From Amyelois transitella (lineage: Eukaryota > Arthropoda > Insecta > Lepidoptera > Pyralidae), in assembly GCF_032362555.1 (NCBI RefSeq), contig NC_083513.1, positions 3,596,001-3,660,000 on the forward strand: a stretch of DNA of 64,000 bases. The letters are read 5' to 3'. Below the pieces are notes generated by a model that ran no database searches, was not told the origin of the DNA, and saw nothing but the letters and a program-made list of their open reading frames with translations. The stretch's first letter is position 1. Every line of letters starts with the position of its first letter. The position numbers and the translations under genes were made by a program. Shown here piece after piece: positions 33,309-44,893 of the stretch.

Positions 33309-34125
33309 TCAGCACCTAATTTAAATAGTGTACAATATCAGTAAAAATATTCATAATTAAAACTAATGCTAAACTACTATTTACATTAAATTACATATAT
33401 TTTCTATCGATAGGTCGATATACTGTAGTTGCACTGTCGCCTTTGGCGATTCAATTTAACGTCGATTCGATCTGTTTCAAATTACCTAGCCGTTAAAAAA
33501 CCTTTAGAATTTTATATTTCATGTTTTCTTTTTGAACGAACCAAACATAAGTAAATGTTAAGTTCTATAAAATTAATAAAAAGATAATTTGAGCCGTTCC
33601 CTTAGATGAGTTACTGACGATTTGGACACGAATATATTCGGACGCAGAGACCAAATTGCCGTTTTTAGGGTTCCGTTGTAAACAAGAAGCCCTTATAGTT
33701 TCCATGTAGTGTTCGTACAATAAAGGTTATCAAAGTAGTAACGGAAAGAATTCGAAGAAATCCTGTCCGATAGCTGTACTAACTGTATAATTAGATGATA
33801 TCCGAGTACTTAGTGTACAAATTTTAAAATTAAAAAACGTCAATTCTGTCACATATTATTGCACGTTGTCCGAATAATTTGTGTCCGAATCATCGATTTA
33901 GAATTGGAGCCTTTTTTGTTATCGAAACAAAAATTTCAACCTTGTAGCCTTGTTTAAATATGTATCAAATTTTGATTTTCATGCAACGAAATGTTTGTGA
34001 AACACTCTCCATATTGAAGATACCCATATCATCCAACAACTTTTATCCTTTCATTAATAGAGCAATCGCTGCGGTAATCAGTATTACACGAAGAGATCGC
34101 TCGCCTGCTCGGCGAAATCCTTATC
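33309..34125 (-). other. Probable 3' untranslated region of pb
   Basis: Sequence directly after the pb stop codon on the minus strand, without repeats or coding signal. Its length as UTR is unknown; no poly(A) signal is singled out. Confidence 0.3.
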
Positions 34126-36152
34126 TCAAATGGTGTAATACTCGGGGGCGAAGTCGTTAGCGAGATTGCTAAGGAAGTGGAAGTCTGAGGAGGAGTTAGA
34201 ATTGTCGCCGGCGGGGGCGGCGTGAGTCGCTTCATAGAACTGCTGGAAAGAGCCATACCCGTCTCCGCATTCACCAGCAGCGTTACCATAAGCCTCGGTT
34301 GATGCATTACTCGGGGCATTCCCAGCCCCTGCAGCGTATCCAGACGCTGTTGTTGCCGGCTGGGCACTATATGAGTTCGCGTCATAATAGGTGTTCTTCG
34401 CATATTCATTCCCATGCGTATTTTTTTGACTTTCCGTGCCATAGTAGTTGTGCGGATGTTCGTGCTGACCATCGTGGTAATGATAGCCATAATGAGTGTT
34501 CGGATACGCCATGTGCTCCCCGTAATTTTGTGGTTGATCGTATCCGGGATGTCCGTAGCCCACTTGATCCTTTCCATATGCTGGATAGCCATAATTTTGG
34601 TACATTTCATGTGGGTAAGCTTGCCTTGATCCTATTCCATTTGAAGGCCTAGCTGGAGATCCGTCAGGCTGTCTGGTGTGCTGATTCCGGCCGTAAACGT
34701 GTTGGTCGGGGGTTTGAATCGCAGCACCATAACTTTCGTAGCTACGGTTACTTTGTGGGTATTGTGATAGTTTACCAACGAATTGCTTTGAATCCATGCG
34801 GAAATCAGGATGGGGTACAAATTGTCCCGGTGGTGCATTTCCTCTAATAACATAGGGAGGCATAGCATTGGGCACGGCTTGAGGATGAGGTGGACCTGGA
34901 GTTGCATTTGGAGGTGAAGGTCGAGGGTAGTGACCAAGAGGGCTCTGATGCATGCCCGATGGCGTACCCGGTGTGGACGACGGAGTCAAATTAACTGAAG
35001 AATATTTCGCGCCATCAGGCAGACCTGTCATTCCTAGGCCATCTTTAGAAGAAGATGGTGAGACTTTGGCGTCTAAAGAAGGCGAGCGTTTGCGTGATTC
35101 TTGCTTGATTCGTTTTGCTAAGGCCCTAGGGGCTGCAGGCACTGTATTGATGGGCGGATGAGCGTCCCTGGAGTCGTCTTCGGCTAACTTATCAAGGGAG
35201 GAAGATGAGGCTACGCTGGAAGCGCCATCGCTCGCGAAGCTGTTGTTATTTGTTGCACTGGGCGTGTTATTATTTCGTGTGCGAGATGCGAGTTCTGGCA
35301 AGTCTTCTGCTGGTGAGCATAGTGCGCCCGGAGGAAGTTCGCAGCCCTGGCAGCTTTTCTTGCCCGATAGTGGTCCATCGTCATCTAGGAATTTGTCGAG
35401 GCCAGTCTTTGAACTCTTGCCACCTTCGGACGTAGTGGAGTCCTTATCATCACCGTCCTCGCTTTTGCTCAGCGTTTGTCTCTTGTGTTTCATTCGTCTG
35501 TTTTGAAACCACACCTTCACCTAAAATCAAATACACAAATTTATTAATCTTCGTTTGTGATAAGAGGTAATTTATTATATAATACTTATGTAATCTTTTT
35601 AATAAAAAAGCCTGTCCCTGATAGGCTTATAAACTTGGGATTATTCTTGTAGGCGATAGGCTAGCAACCTGCCACTATTTTAATCTCAATTCATCTTAAG
35701 CCGAACCGCTGGACGTGGCCTTTCAGACTTCTCTAGGCTGTTCTGTCTCTGTCTTTCCCACAAGGGTTATAGAAGTATTTATATATTTGTATGTAGTATA
35801 TACTGAAAGCTTATATAAAAAATTGAGATTCTTCCTTTAGGCGATGAGCTAACAACCTGTCACTGTTTGAATCTCAATTGCATCATTATGCCATACGGCT
35901 GCACGTGGCCTTCCAGTCATTTGGAAATTGTCTACCCTGGTGTTGGTTCTGTCTACCGCGTAAGGGATAAAAAGTTATTATGTGTATATTTATGTTGTGG
36001 GTGACTTACTTGTCTTTCAGTGAGGTCTAGTGACGCAGCGATCTCGATTCTTCTCGGCCTGCATAAATACTTGTTGAAGTGGAACTCCTTCTCCAGCTCC
36101 AGTAACTGGGTATTCGTGTACGCGGTCCGTAGTCTTCGCGGGAGGCCATTTT
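34126..36152 (-). CDS. pb: Proboscipedia Hox protein, 3' two coding exons (partial)
   Basis: Exon 36152-36010 codes for homeodomain residues 1-44, preceded by the conserved ENGL. Exon 35520-34126 begins [15 protein letters not shown] and runs 464 codons to the stop. The 60-residue homeodomain contains the pb/Hox2-type [20 protein letters not shown], and the DNA-contacting Q50 and N51 are present. pb/Hox2 is a nuclear transcription factor specifying maxillary and labial (mouthpart) identity. After the homeodomain come the insect-conserved [11 protein letters not shown] and [11 protein letters not shown] motifs. Ser-, Pro- and then Tyr/His/Gly-rich disordered regions follow, ending EYYTI. The intron after Q44 (36009-35521, 489 bp) splits the homeobox, as in Drosophila pb. 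The 5' exons, including YPWM, are outside the window or unrecognised. Exon 2 starts at a GTG valine codon, not at a start codon. Confidence 0.96.
35612..35994 (+). mobile_element. Two head-to-tail SINE-like family A fragments inside the homeobox intron
   Basis: 35612-35795 and 35832-35994 each carry the GGCGAT(A/G)(G/A)GCTA block, an ATCTCAATT block and the CTGTCT 3' block. Together they make up about three quarters of the 489-bp intron. They lie antisense to pb, and the second ends about 10 bp from the intron's 5' splice site. Confidence 0.75.
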
Positions 36153-36258
36153 CTGAAACAAATAAATAAATTCTAAATATTCGTACTGTGAAATTAAAAA
36201 TATCGTAGGTACTACCTTTATATTAAAATCGTACTACGTAGACGTCCCCGACACTTTA

Positions 36259-36312
36259 GAAGAGGACCACTCCATCTTTTTTCCAAGGATGTCCTAAAAG
36301 GCGACTGAAAAG
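36259..36312 (+). mobile_element. SINE-like family A short fragment
   Basis: GAGGACCACTCCATC...AAGGATGTCCTAAAAGGCGACT matches the middle of the head half only. Confidence 0.55.
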
Positions 36313-36364
36313 CACATTCATAGTAAAACCTTTTACTTAAAAAAAAAAACAAAGACAAATCTTC

Positions 36365-36546
36365 TTTTCTTCGTCGTTACCTTTTCCCACTTTCTACGTG
36401 GGGTCGGCACAGTATGTTAGTTTTTTCCAATTACTTCTGTCAATTGCCATCTCACTGGTCACTCCCTTTCTCCTCATACTATCTTTTACACCGTCCATCC
36501 ATCTCTTTTTCGGTCTTCCCCTATTTCTTGAACCTTTCACTTCCAT
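36365..36546 (-). pseudogene. LINE reverse-transcriptase C-terminal fragment (second RTE-like lineage)
   Basis: A minus-strand frame of 50 codons (36546-36394) contains SRNRGRPKKRWMDGVKDSMR and ends NWKKLTYCADPT-stop. This is the typical C-terminus of insect RTE-like endonuclease-reverse transcriptases. It differs from the LINE at 37.6 kb, so it is a separate lineage. No upstream RT domain is attached; it is a 5'-truncated dead copy. Confidence 0.75.
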
Positions 36547-37064
36547 ATTTAAGGTTTTAATTAGTTAATTAGAGTTAACTTATTAAATTGTTATTTCAGT
36601 AACTGTTACATTTTATGCAGTGTTCTATGTAGGTAGGGAGTGGTGTCATGAAAGCCATAGTAACCGACAATTAATTTTATGGAAGGCTATTCCTGGAACC
36701 TTTCAATAACAACGTTGCGAGGCGGTTCGCGGGTACGCTTTCCTTTAATGTAATAACTTGATCGCATGTCAGAGTACCGCCCTTGACGCCATTGTGTCGA
36801 AACGCTGTTCTTTTTATTTTACCACAAAATACGAATTGGAATTCGAAATTCAAATTACAAAAGGGCGGCGAATAATGGGGCGATCGCGTTCGCGTGCCTC
36901 GGCGCTTGTGTGTTCGCAATGTCAATTGCGTTTTGTTAAATCCTTAAAGTGAAGGGAATAAAGTTCGTTTTTGAATTAATTATTTCGTCGGATAAGTGTG
37001 GTAGGGTTGGTAGTGGTGGTGCATGATTGACGTGGCTCGTCAGTTTACTGTTTTGCCATTGGAC

Positions 37065-37099
37065 AAGGGCAGCTGTCAATCAAACCAAGCGCTGCCCTT
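37065..37099. promoter_or_regulatory. Exd/Hth (PBX-MEIS) composite site overlapping a 9-bp inverted repeat
   Basis: The reverse complement of 37073-37082 is TGATTGACAG, the textbook PBX-MEIS/PREP heterodimer site. It lies inside AAGGGCAGC (37065-37073)...GCTGCCCTT (37091-37099), a perfect 9-bp inverted repeat. A partial second site, TGATTGACGT, is at 37024-37033. The location is about 0.9 kb upstream of the pb homeobox exon. Regulatory use is inferred. Confidence 0.5.
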
Positions 37100-37605
37100 C
37101 TTTGTGCTTGACTGCACTACCCTGCACCAGGCTTAGTTTAAAGCGGTTTCTATCTATTTAATTGGGAGACGGAAGAGTCGCCCATTTTCATTTAGGTACC
37201 TACTAGTTGGTTCACCGCAAATGTAGACTTCACGATATTACTTTTTTTACATATCTTTATCAATATCTAAAACAACTAATCCGATTTTGATGTCAATAGT
37301 GGGGTGCAAACGTACAATTTTTATTTTTAACTTAGAATTAGAACGCACTCAAATTTTACAAAGTAAATAAATACCGTACAAAGTTAATACATACCGCATC
37401 AAAATTGTACAGTTTCCTAATTTTACAAAGTTTGGTACAACAGTAATTAATTTCATGCGCGCATACGCTGCCGAGTACTTGACTGTTACCTACTAAATTA
37501 TCAGTGTACTGGACCTGAAACTCGATAGCCCTTGGTCAGCCACTAGAATTATTATGAGTTGTGAGTACAATCAGTGGCAAAAGTGTTAACGTAAATATAA
37601 AAAAT

Positions 37606-38175
37606 ATACATACATACATACATACATAAAATCACGCCTCTTTCCCGGAGGGGTAGGCAGAGACTACCTCTTTCCACTTGCCACGATCTCTGCATACTTC
37701 TTTCGCTTCGTCCACATTCATAACTCTCTTCATACAAGCTCGGCGGTTTCGGGTACTTTTGACCAGACCCTTTACCAGGACGTTCTTAATTTGATCAAGA
37801 TACGTTCGTCTAGGTCTTCCCACTCCGACCTTTCCCTCCACACTCTCCTTGTATATCTGCTTAGTCAACCTGCTTTCATTCATCCTCTCCACATGACCGA
37901 ACCATCTTAACATACCCTTTTCTATTCCTGTAACTACATCTTCTTTCACATCACAACATTCCCTTATCACGCTGTTCCTTATCCTGTCACTCAATTTCAC
38001 ACCCATCATACTCCTTAACGCTCTCATTTCCACTGCATTTATTCTGCTTTCATGCTTCTTTTGCCATACCCAACTTTCACTCCCATACATTAATGTCGGG
38101 ACCAACACGCCCCTGTGCACAGCCAGTCGAGCCTTTTTGGATAGTTTCTGACTGCTCATAAAGGCATGCAAAGCT
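37606..38175 (-). mobile_element. 5'-truncated RTE-type LINE with 3' end and ATGT tail
   Basis: The minus-strand frame ending at 37632 codes for about 180 residues of an RT C-terminal region (LVPTLMYGSESWVW, GMLRWFGHVERMNESRLTKQ, KVGVGRPRRTYLDQIKNVL). It ends at a stop inside the CTACCCCTCCGGGAAAGAGG block, followed by a TATGTATG-type tail at 37606-37628. The first 25-30 residues of the open frame, above about 38175, are flanking DNA. It contains no in-frame stop, so it is a fairly young copy, but endonuclease and RT catalytic parts are missing. Confidence 0.85.
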
Positions 38176-41100
38176 CCAAAAAAAAATATACAAAAAAAAT
38201 ATACTTCGTAGATAATGATTCTATTTGTAAAAATGTGAACTTTGAGAATCACATCTCTTCGCGTAGATGTCGTACTTAGGTATTAAACACTTCTACTTAA
38301 TAGGTATAACGAGAGAACCTACCCACCACCCACCTATGAGGTATTCCCAAAGAGAATTGACGTCAGCCAGTCATAAAAAAACAAAAACTAAATAATAATC
38401 GAAATATAATGTAAATATCGTAATAATAATTACCATATAGCAAATTCAATTTGTTACGAAATATAACTGGCCGTTATCACTTTTGAACATGCCTGCCTGT
38501 CCCCGAGGATGTATGTCGGAAAGCTGCAAGTTGGTAAGTTTTTGCGCCAAAATAGGCACGATTATGCAGGCCTCGTGGCTTTGTCGTATAATGCGCACAT
38601 TATCACGGCATACATTCCGATCCAATGAACACCAACAAAGTACCTTAGTTTTGCGGTTCATCTTGGTTTTCTGGACGTCTCCTGTTTTATTGGAATATAA
38701 ATTGGTTTGAGGTTTAACTTTTGTTGACTGACGTTATGTGCTTACATAAATTTTAAGGGAACTTCCTAGTTTACTTACTACCTAGTTACTTATAATAAAA
38801 TTCTGGCGTGTTTGTCAATTATTTATTTTATCGAAAATCACTGGTTATTATTTACAATTGATACTAAAGAGAGTACCGAGTGAATAAAATTTTGTGCAAG
38901 TAATTATAATTCAAACGGTAGTAAATTTGCCTTATTCATGGATTTTCTGTACGTCCCTAAAAACTTTAAAACCCTATTTAATCCTATGAATAGCAAATAC
39001 TCAAGAAACCCCTTACATTGCTGACATTATGGCGAAGAAAAAAAGCAAAGAAAACACTATTTACACAGAGAAAAAAGACTTGTCAATAGTATTCTTTGTT
39101 TAACTTATTATATCATTAAAGCGGAAAACTCAATTCAATGTCCAAAGAACAATAGCTCCCAAATTACTGATAAACATACCTCAAAAATCCAAAACGGAGT
39201 ATTTAACCCCATGAAATGCTAATACGAATACCCCACATTGTAAACACGACGAGGTAATAAATGATCGTGGAGTTATGTCGGCTTGTTTAACCCCGCTTTG
39301 AGGACAGGGTACCTTCGGCCAAAGATTTACTGCGGATTAAGGGTCACTTACATTGCTCAAGCCAAAAGTCGACTTGTCCGCACATAATTCGATGGTATCG
39401 CTCCCTTCGCTTTATTGAATTATTTTACCCGAACGTTAGCGAAATTGCTGTGTTCATGGTTTAAAATTAGCAGGTAAAAAGTGGATTAAGGTTTGAGGAA
39501 AATCTTGGTAAGTAATAAAAGTATTTCGCTCTCATCAAAACTAATTGTAGATAGAATTGATGTTGGCCTGAAGACAGCATATAATTACTACTTTACCTGC
39601 TGTCACATGATTAAACCAAGTTTTGGTTACGGCCTGCCAAGCCTGCCTGATACCAGACCTTCCTGCGCGAGCCCTTAAATCTCACATAAGTTTTCGTAAA
39701 TGTCATGCTGATCTCAAGGCAATTTCATGAATATGTTTTCAAAAAATTACTAATTAATTAGTAAAATAAATTAAAGCAAGCCTCTTGATAGGTCAACAGC
39801 GATCAGTTAAAGTAGGAGTTGTAGTAAACAATTTGCGAAGGATACGTGCGGCCCCTCAACTTTAAATAATTAATCAAGAGCTAAAGGATTAATGCGGCGG
39901 CCAGTTGGTGGTTCGCCATTAGAGATCGTTCAATGCCCCTAAACGCTGCGGTCGTATTGCTGCGGAACATATGGCGAGATATGGGGAAAACGACTTGTTT
40001 CTTTAATTTGTTCCTAATTTGAATTTCCCCTTTTTAATTTTAGACTGTGGCTGTTTGAGTGGGACGTGAATGGCTAGGCAAAAAAATTTCCGTGTCAAAT
40101 ATTCCCAGACCCCGTAGCATGGCACGCGCGACGCCATTTTTATCACGCGAAAAACTATCGTGATCGTAACGGGGAGGAATATATTCGTATAATTATGTCC
40201 AATTCACAGATTTAAAAACATTTCAAAATAACTTTCAAAGCTCATTGTTGTCTGTACGTTGCCTGCCAGTCTCTTACGCAAGAGTTTTAACTTAAGATAA
40301 AAAAATAATAAATAAATAAAAAAATGCAGGGACTGTACAATTTATAAATTAAATTTTAGTTTGTAGTCATCTTCTTTTTTTTTATGGGTAGTTTTAGTTT
40401 TAATTTGATTTTAAAATAAATAAAATAAATTAGGGCAAAAAAATTGTTATTAAAATAAAAAATACGATTATCAGCAATTTTCTATAGGTAAATACAAAAT
40501 ATTTGTTTATCTTTTTATCAGTTTCTGAAATTACCCTAAAAAAATGCAGCTTTATGATTACATAAATATTTATTTTCAACCGCAAACATGCAAATTGCTT
40601 TTATTTATTGTAACCTTACCAACGCCAAAATTAGATGAAATATGGTTATCGCAACCTTAGCAACGCCGTAAACTCACAACATCAAATTATCATCGATTAC
40701 AACTTTTTAAATTAAGTTTTCCTTTACACGATGCATGCGTGGAACACACGCCTCCGGCTGACAAAGCACCAAACATTTATTTAGAATGTTACCGTTGCGA
40801 CGGAAAAGTTAGCAAGGGGAGTTCCGCGGAGAAATATCACGTTATGAGGTGTGAAAAGCATAAATGTAAAAATTCAATATTTCAAACGCTAAACTGGTAA
40901 ATTTTTCCGCAATTTTTTGTCGGTAACGGTAACGTTTTTATGCTCGTAGAGGGCTCTACGATTTACAATTTGCGTCGTAGGACGTCTATGAGTTATTCCA
41001 AACTTTTGATATCAACTTAAATTTAATAAGAGAATTTGATTTAAAAAATATAAAATCTAAATATGTTTAAACAATTTGTAAATAAAATCGGGCATTAGGA

Positions 41101-42824
41101 AATGTGAATTTTCTTTTTGAAGAAAATTCGCGATACTTTTAGAGCAACATTTTGATGATTCAGAAATGTTTTGACGGGAAGGCGCAAAGGAATATACATA
41201 TAATATTAAAATTTAGACCATTTTTCTTTAAATAAATGAAGTAACTGCCTATGCAGATATTGTGGCAAGTTGTAGGCCTTGTTTTCCCTTAGGAAAGTGA
41301 GGTATAATAAGTATAATTTGATTCTAAACATAAATGACATGAACAAAAGTGAGTACACCTCAAGCTAGTGCCAAAGTACAATCATTAACAAAAGTCCTTA
41401 TTCCGCAACTGTCAAAACAAATCTGTACCTATCCAAATTGATCAACCTTACAATCGATCATGTTCAGATTTGTATTTTTCCGATTATCTGTATCTCCGTC
41501 GCATCAATTATAAGCGGGGATTACCGCGGACAGTTGTAAGACGTTCAATTTCGTTTGCGGGAAGACTGCGAGGGGGTTCGTATCAGGAAGTGAGTGGGAT
41601 TTTGCTATCGGGCCGATGAAAGCCCTTTCTGATTATGCACAGGTCGTACTGGGTTACGTACGGGGAGGGGTAGGATTTGTTTCATATTCTTTAGGGTTAA
41701 TTGGTTGGTTAGTTTTCTAGTTTGAGATGTAACTGAAAGACATGTTTCCGGTAAAGTATCCGTAAGGGTATCTGGAATGTGTTAATTTTTTACAAGCTAA
41801 GAATCACCTGCTTTCGATTCAATTGAAATTTAAGTCATTCTTGATACGTATAGAATTTGTATTTTCAGTTAATAACTTCAAAGTTTTATTTAGAAATTAG
41901 TGTAGTGGACTAAATAAATTACAGTCATACCTACTTTCTTTGATACTCCATCACACAAATTATGTTATTTCGAAGTGTAATTTACACCGGCCTTATTTGT
42001 TTAATATCAAAGTTTGTTGGTTAAGTTTGTTTGTTGAAAATATTACGAATATCCTGTCGGTGTCGGATCCCTAATCCATTTGGCTGATACCGGGGTTATT
42101 AAAAGTTGTCGCGGCGTGCGAGCTACGTTTCAGAGTTTGACAGCCTTACCCTGGGGACCCGTTCGATTCCTTCAACTGGGAAAATTCATTAAGGACGTAT
42201 TACAAAGTTATTTTTGTAACCCTTTGTTTTCTTTTTGGGTGATATTAATAGGTGCTATCCTTAGCCTTGTTAAGTTTTGGTATCGTTGTTGCAATTTATT
42301 TGGATAAGGAAACATGTCTACACAAGCCGGAAGCCCGCTGGCAGACTAAATAGGTGTTGGAGAACAGAGACGAGAATGCACTCGGAGCTATTATTAGCTA
42401 GTAGAGTTAAAAACTGGTAAGGGCTGGGCAATAAAAACTTTTTACTAGAGAAGAAGCGCAGCTTTATAGGAGATCTAAGATGGTATTAATATTTATGATG
42501 GTATAATGTTTTAAGATCAGTACCTGTATTATTAAAATGGGTGGGTTTTAAAAAATAATATTATTCTACACAATGATGCTATAAGTTCTTTTAGTTTACC
42601 TTTTTCAAACTCGGGAGTCTTAAGAGGGAAACGCGCTGTAGGCCTACTAGAAACCAATTGTTTTCAATATAACCTATTTAAATACGAGGACTTCAAAAAT
42701 ACATTTTTCCGGACTGTTAAGACGACCTTTACTATCTTTATTAGCTAGCGTCAGAATATGCAAAGCATTTAAGAATGGTGGTATTTAATTGCCCTTGAAA
42801 GGGGACAAAAATTTACTGGCGGGG

Positions 42825-42832
42825 TATAAATA
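42825..42832 (+). promoter_or_regulatory. TATA-like box in pb upstream region
   Basis: TATAAATA preceded by GGCGGGG. It would drive transcription antisense to pb. No known gene follows; chance occurrence is quite possible in AT-rich DNA. Confidence 0.2.
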
Positions 42833-44782
42833 ACGGTGCACTTTTCATAATCGCAATTGTCGCCGGGAGAATATTTAGTACGCAGTAAAATCGTCCCGGG
42901 AATAGGGGGAGGTTAATAGTTGGGGTGCGATCTCAACGGAAGTATGTGATAAGATGTCTCTTCATCGTTTTTAGGTGAAGGTGGAATGGAAATTGGAGTG
43001 TCTTGATTAGAAGACAAATCACGTCTAAGATTCGCGACTGTAAGATGGCGACGATAAGGTATTATGATTGAATGCAGGTGACTGCTTTCTTGGTAATTCC
43101 CCAGAGTTGCTCTTACTATGCCACACATCAAAGATTTTTCTTATATATACAGGTATACATACAAACAGAATACAAATTTGCATTATTTTACTTAGAAATG
43201 TACATATATATAGTGAACAAATAAAATGTGCAAATTTAGTGTACACAGCATAGCATTGCTGAATAAAGGCAAAAAATAAAACTTGAAGATCCAACAAGAA
43301 CACCACAGTATCCAAGTGATCTGATAAAAATTCTGCGCTTGATTGAAGTGGTATTATAAAAGATATGTGAGGTGCAATATGATAAACCGCAATTATAAAT
43401 TTCAAACTGAATGTTTTTGTAACAAAATATCTGAAAATCTATGAAAACATGACGCAACAAACGACCCGTAAACAGAATAACCGAAAACTTGAAACAAAGA
43501 ATATCGTTAGTATAAAGTGGGAGTTAAAGAAGCAAGGAAGCCGGGGAATAAATTTTATTTATCAAATAAAAAGGATGGCTCGCTCGTTTTTCACGGCGTC
43601 GGGGACATTATCGCTTCTTTTAATTATTATCCCGCCAATATTTTATGCCACTCGAGCCTAGCTTACGTTGGTAAAACGAGAATTTATCTATTTTAATCGA
43701 TTTAATAACAGATTTTTGCGTTTGGCTGTGTTTAAGTATAAGTAGGTATATAATCTATAAACTCATCTTCTTTTATATCCAATTAATTTATGTAATGGAA
43801 AAAATTTCAATGTCCTGTAAGTACGTTTATTATAATAAGGTTAAAATATTAGAAATATTTTCTTTACCAAGTTTTTGTTCGTTAATAAACGAAATAATTA
43901 AGTGTATGAATATTTTTAAGTCTTATTTATTGCATAACATCATTATTTCAAGGTAATTGTTTTATTTAAGTGGTCAATAGTCGAACTGAGTAAAAGTTTA
44001 TTCAGAATTGTCGACTCAATCCGGCGAGTACATTATAACAATATACAAGTAAAGTACAAAAACAAACGTTTTAATTCATTCGGGGTTCACCCCAGCCACG
44101 CGGCCTGAAGGAAATGAAGGAAAAAAGCGGCGGAAGTTCCCCCCCACCCCACCAGGGCCGCTTGTGGCTTTTTAAATGGAAATTTATTGTTAAACACTTC
44201 GTCAATGCAAGTAGCGCTTAAGATTTTTACCCAGTTTTGGTCGTCGTTCGGATTTTGATTGTCAGTATTTGATTATGGATAGGCATTTCCTTTACCAACA
44301 CTTTCATAATCTAGTTTTAAAGATTACCTTCATACGTTAACTTCAAATACGAGATACGGAATGATTGACATTATAATTTTATTAAATAATCCATTCGCAA
44401 TGAACAAATTGCATTGGGCACTTATTTACAAACTTTCTTACGATCAACTGAATTAAAGAATGTTTATCTTCAGCGGGGTAACTGAACTCGTTTAAAAGTC
44501 AGAACTCTTTGGGACTTCATAAAATTCACTCCGGCCGAAAAGCTGGCCGCTTTCCCCACAATTGAAAAGCGAGGGAGCCAGAGATAGGGCACTTACTGTA
44601 AAAGTTAAAGCTAATTGCCCTTAAGACATATTTTTAATTTCATTGCCCGTTTCTTCTTTCTTAGTGTTTGCGGGAGTTCACTAACTCGCGGTTCAAATGG
44701 TGAGAAAACAGAAGAATAACTAAAGTAACAATATTATGACTTACTTCGACGTAGGTATTTCGTGGTCATTAATTTCACAGAG

Positions 44783-44893
44783 TCTTGTTAAAACCTGACT
44801 CACCCAATACAGGATCCATGGTCATGGGATTGCCCAGGCTTCTCTCCAGAGTAGTGAAGATGCAACTTGGATTAAAGGAGGAAGAAGATTTGT
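44783..44893. repeat. Dispersed repeat family D, diverged copy
   Basis: ACCTGACTCACCCAATACAG, CATGGTCATGGGATTGCCCA and a GGAGGAAGAAG end, in the same orientation as 30462-30628. Confidence 0.5.

Noticed and set aside
34029-34610. Overlapping long open frames on both strands at the pb last exon (for example 34029-34610 minus and 34299-34652 plus)
   Set aside because: They are out-of-frame shadows of the long pb exon, whose own frame has clear homeodomain and conserved motifs.
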